From: Flavobacteriales bacterium
GTDB lineage: Bacteria; Bacteroidota; Bacteroidia; Flavobacteriales_D; Sanyastnellaceae
Length of the DNA: 64,000 nucleotides
Direction of reading: 5' to 3'
NCBI GenBank assembly: GCA_027491075.1
Contig: JAIXWX010000025.1
Span: 62,001-126,000, forward strand
The notes beneath the pieces were generated by a model, which ran no database searches, was not told the origin of the DNA, and saw nothing but the letters and a program-made list of their open reading frames with translations. Shown piece by piece: positions 62,136 to 64,000 of this stretch. The stretch's first letter is position 1. Each line of letters begins with the position of its first letter. The position numbers and the translations under genes are program-made.

Positions 62136-64000
62136 ATGAAGACTTACATTTTATCTTTAATATCAGCGTCTGCGTTTGCGCATTCTGTTTGTGCGCAATC
62201 GGATTCAACGATGCAGGAGAAGGATTTGCAAAGCCTAGAGTTTGTTTCTAACAGTTATGGCTTTCATTCTACGCTTGATTCATTGAACAGGGAACGTTAT
62301 GCGTCTTCGAGTTTGGGCCAAATGCTTCAGATTACTAACTCAGCGCAGGTGTTACAATACGGTCCGCAGGGATCGTTGATAACGGCGCGAATCAATGGGG
62401 GAGCCTCGGATCATACCGTAGTGAGTTGGAATAACCTGGTAATCAATTCGCCGTCGCTTGGCCTTACGGATCTTTCGCTTGTTCCTTCCTTTTTCTTTGA
62501 TCAACCTGTTTTGGGTTTTGGGCATTCCCGAAATGCAGGCCAAGGTGGTCTTTCAGCACAATTGGGTTTGGAATCTCCAAGAAAATCTCAACGAAAGGTG
62601 AAATGGATTTCGGGCATCAATTCTATGCAGAATACCTTCGGTGCATTGCAGTATACGGATGATTTGGGTGCATTTTTTACCGATTGGAGAATTCTAAAAG
62701 AAAGCAATCGCAACGAGTTTCAATACAGAGACATCTTTCAACTTCGGAGCCCATTGGTACTGCAAGAAAACAATAATGCCATTCAAGATGCAGTTCAAGG
62801 GACTCTTGGTTGGCGTTCAGAAAGGAGAAACTTACATGCTAGAGTATACGGTTGGTGGCAACATCGTCGATTGAATATTCCGGGCATCATGGGCGTGGAC
62901 AACGATGTAATAGCGAATCAGGTAGATTCTATTTTTCGTTGGGGGGGAGAATTCCAGTTTACTGCTCTTGGTCATTGGAAAGTTAGCTTCAATCGGAGTG
63001 AGGAGTTTCAGCGGTATAGGAGTTATTTTAATGCGTTTCTTCCAGCTACCATTGATTCTAGATTGAGAACAGTCGTTGATCAATTTGCTGTAAATTATAT
63101 TTGGTCAAAGAGAAGGTGGGAAGTGTTTTCTGATGGAAGGATTCAGCGAGCTGTAGCCCGTAATTCCAATTTCGAGAATGGGCAAGTAGAAGAGTGGATA
63201 AAAGTAGTAAATGCTTCGGTGAAGTATTTATGCACTCAGTACATCCAAACAGAAGCTTTTATATATTTTGAGCATCGATCCGATTTAAGGACTTCCCCAG
63301 CATTTGGACTGAAGATTTTAATTGAAGAAAAGCAAGCGGGCGATTTTGCTCCAGGAGTATTGATTCAAGGAGGAAGAAAATTCCGTGTTCCAGATTTTAA
63401 CGAGCGATTTTGGCAACCATCAGGTAATCCAAATCTATTACCAGAACATGGTTGGAATGTATCAACCCGTTTTCATTGGAAGTTGCTAGAGTCATCTGCG
63501 TGGCGATCATCGATTAAAATAGAAGGATTGTATCAGTCTATTGAGAATTGGATTCAATGGGTGCCATTGCAGCAGTGGACTCCTGTTAACTATAAAACGG
63601 TCCGATCCGCGACATTGAATTTTTCTGCTGACATGGAGTATCGTTTTCGGACGCTCAAAATTCTTACCACTGCGCGTTATCAATGGAATAGAACCCGTGG
63701 GGTGAATGACGCGAATTGGAATGAGACAAGAGCATTCATCTTGCCTTATACTGCTTCAGGATTGGGTTTTGCGGGATTAGATTTATTATGGAAAAGATGG
63801 GAGTTTGGGAGCAATTTTCGATTCACTTCGGTTCGTTATTTTCAAGAGTTTATGGGACAAGGTCTCACTCCTTTGATGCCGTCCTTTTATACCATCGATG
63901 GTCACTTTGGGATGAGGTTGGATAGAGAAGGGATACATGTACTCAGATTGAGGTGTGAGAATGTTTTGAACGAGCAGTACCAGATGATCCGTGCCTACGC
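62136..64000 (+). CDS. TonB-dependent receptor, BtuB-type cobalamin transporter, 3' partial
   Basis: Outer-membrane active transporter; 621 codons are visible and the frame is open at the window end. ATG at 62136 starts a signal peptide (MKTYILSLISASAFAHSVCA). The plug domain follows (SLGQMLQITNSAQVLQYGP, SLITARINGGASDHTVVSWN, NNLVINSPSLGLTDLSLVP), then a beta-barrel with alternating aromatic strands (FRVPDFNERFWQPSGNPNLL is a conserved barrel motif). No N-terminal carboxypeptidase-like domain. B12 as ligand is inferred from the riboswitch just upstream. Confidence 0.93.
   Translation, partial: MKTYILSLISASAFAHSVCAQSDSTMQEKDLQSLEFVSNSYGFHSTLDSLNRERYASSSLGQMLQITNSAQVLQYGPQGSLITARINGGASDHTVVSWNNLVINSPSLGLTDLSLVPSFFFDQPVLGFGHSRNAGQGGLSAQLGLESPRKSQRKVKWISGINSMQNTFGALQYTDDLGAFFTDWRILKESNRNEFQYRDIFQLRSPLVLQENNNAIQDAVQGTLGWRSERRNLHARVYGWWQHRRLNIPGIMGVDNDVIANQVDSIFRWGGEFQFTALGHWKVSFNRSEEFQRYRSYFNAFLPATIDSRLRTVVDQFAVNYIWSKRRWEVFSDGRIQRAVARNSNFENGQVEEWIKVVNASVKYLCTQYIQTEAFIYFEHRSDLRTSPAFGLKILIEEKQAGDFAPGVLIQGGRKFRVPDFNERFWQPSGNPNLLPEHGWNVSTRFHWKLLESSAWRSSIKIEGLYQSIENWIQWVPLQQWTPVNYKTVRSATLNFSADMEYRFRTLKILTTARYQWNRTRGVNDANWNETRAFILPYTASGLGFAGLDLLWKRWEFGSNFRFTSVRYFQEFMGQGLTPLMPSFYTIDGHFGMRLDREGIHVLRLRCENVLNEQYQMIRAY

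Noticed and set aside
1-64000. CRISPR arrays, insertion sequences and prophage
   Set aside because: No evenly spaced repeats, transposase, integrase or phage structural genes are visible.

Overview
The window is a gene-dense (about 93% coding, small gaps), AT-leaning stretch of a chromosome from the phylum Bacteroidota. The evidence is consistent: type IX secretion (T9SS) sorting domains of both type A and type B, a PorP/SprF outer-membrane protein, a DnaE polymerase carrying its own proofreading domain, a B12-riboswitch-controlled TonB-dependent receptor, and promoters of the Bacteroidota type (TTTG, about 19-21 bp, TAnnTTTG). The gene set fits the order Flavobacteriales; I cannot name a genus. 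Nothing looks like a prophage, integrative element, insertion sequence or CRISPR array.

Layout. 1-1.7 kb: 3' part of a fused alpha/beta 2-oxoacid dehydrogenase E1. 1.9-6.6 kb: a surface cassette with a SprB-like repeat protein with a type B sorting domain, its PorP/SprF partner, and a small secreted protein that shares the N-terminal module of the repeat protein. 6.6-10 kb: msrB and uvrA. 10-11.8 kb: an ECF-type sigma factor, a 66-aa companion and an outer-membrane protein, with hairpins sharing the same arm on both sides of the sigma/companion pair. 11.8-12.9 kb: a metal-chelate/B12 binding lipoprotein. 12.9-17.3 kb: acyl-CoA carboxylase beta subunit, a GT22-like mannosyltransferase and an Omp85 protein. 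17.4-21.4 kb: hemN, a YiiX-like hydrolase and a second GT-C glycosyltransferase. 21.4-26.7 kb: exonuclease/GIY-YIG protein, an outer-membrane protein, tRNA-Arg with a damaged tandem copy, PhoH and a universal stress protein. 26.7-34.2 kb: acetyltransferase, surface-targeted pentaheme cytochrome, DUF721, recF and a giant TraB/GumN protein. 34.4-40.3 kb: TPR protein, ribH, a small winged-helix-like gene and sbcDC. 40.3-44.8 kb: a T9SS cargo, a lipoprotein, LuxC-like acyl-CoA reductase, ferredoxin and a YqaE/Pmp3 lipoprotein. 44.8-50.1 kb: dnaE, trmH, HU. 50.4-53.8 kb: degenerate cupredoxin with a T9SS tail, amino-acid permease, DUF6913 and dapA. 53.8-57.2 kb: an accessory-looking three-gene set (DUF4236 protein split by a frameshift, an unknown 441-aa protein, a retropepsin-like protease). 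57.4-61.4 kb: class III aminotransferase translationally coupled to a GH92 mannosidase. 61.4-64 kb: small Cys-tailed protein, cobalamin riboswitch and a BtuB-type receptor running off the window end.

How it works together. Most of the window is housekeeping: replication and repair (dnaE, recF, sbcDC, uvrA, HU), cofactor synthesis (ribH, hemN), lysine/peptidoglycan precursor synthesis (dapA) and redox (msrB, ferredoxin). Interspersed is an envelope programme: four T9SS cargos, a PorP/SprF protein, several beta-barrels and the B12 uptake receptor. The least explained parts are the SprF cassette, the hairpin-bracketed sigma locus, the duplicated tRNA-Arg unit and the DUF4236/unknown/retropepsin cluster.
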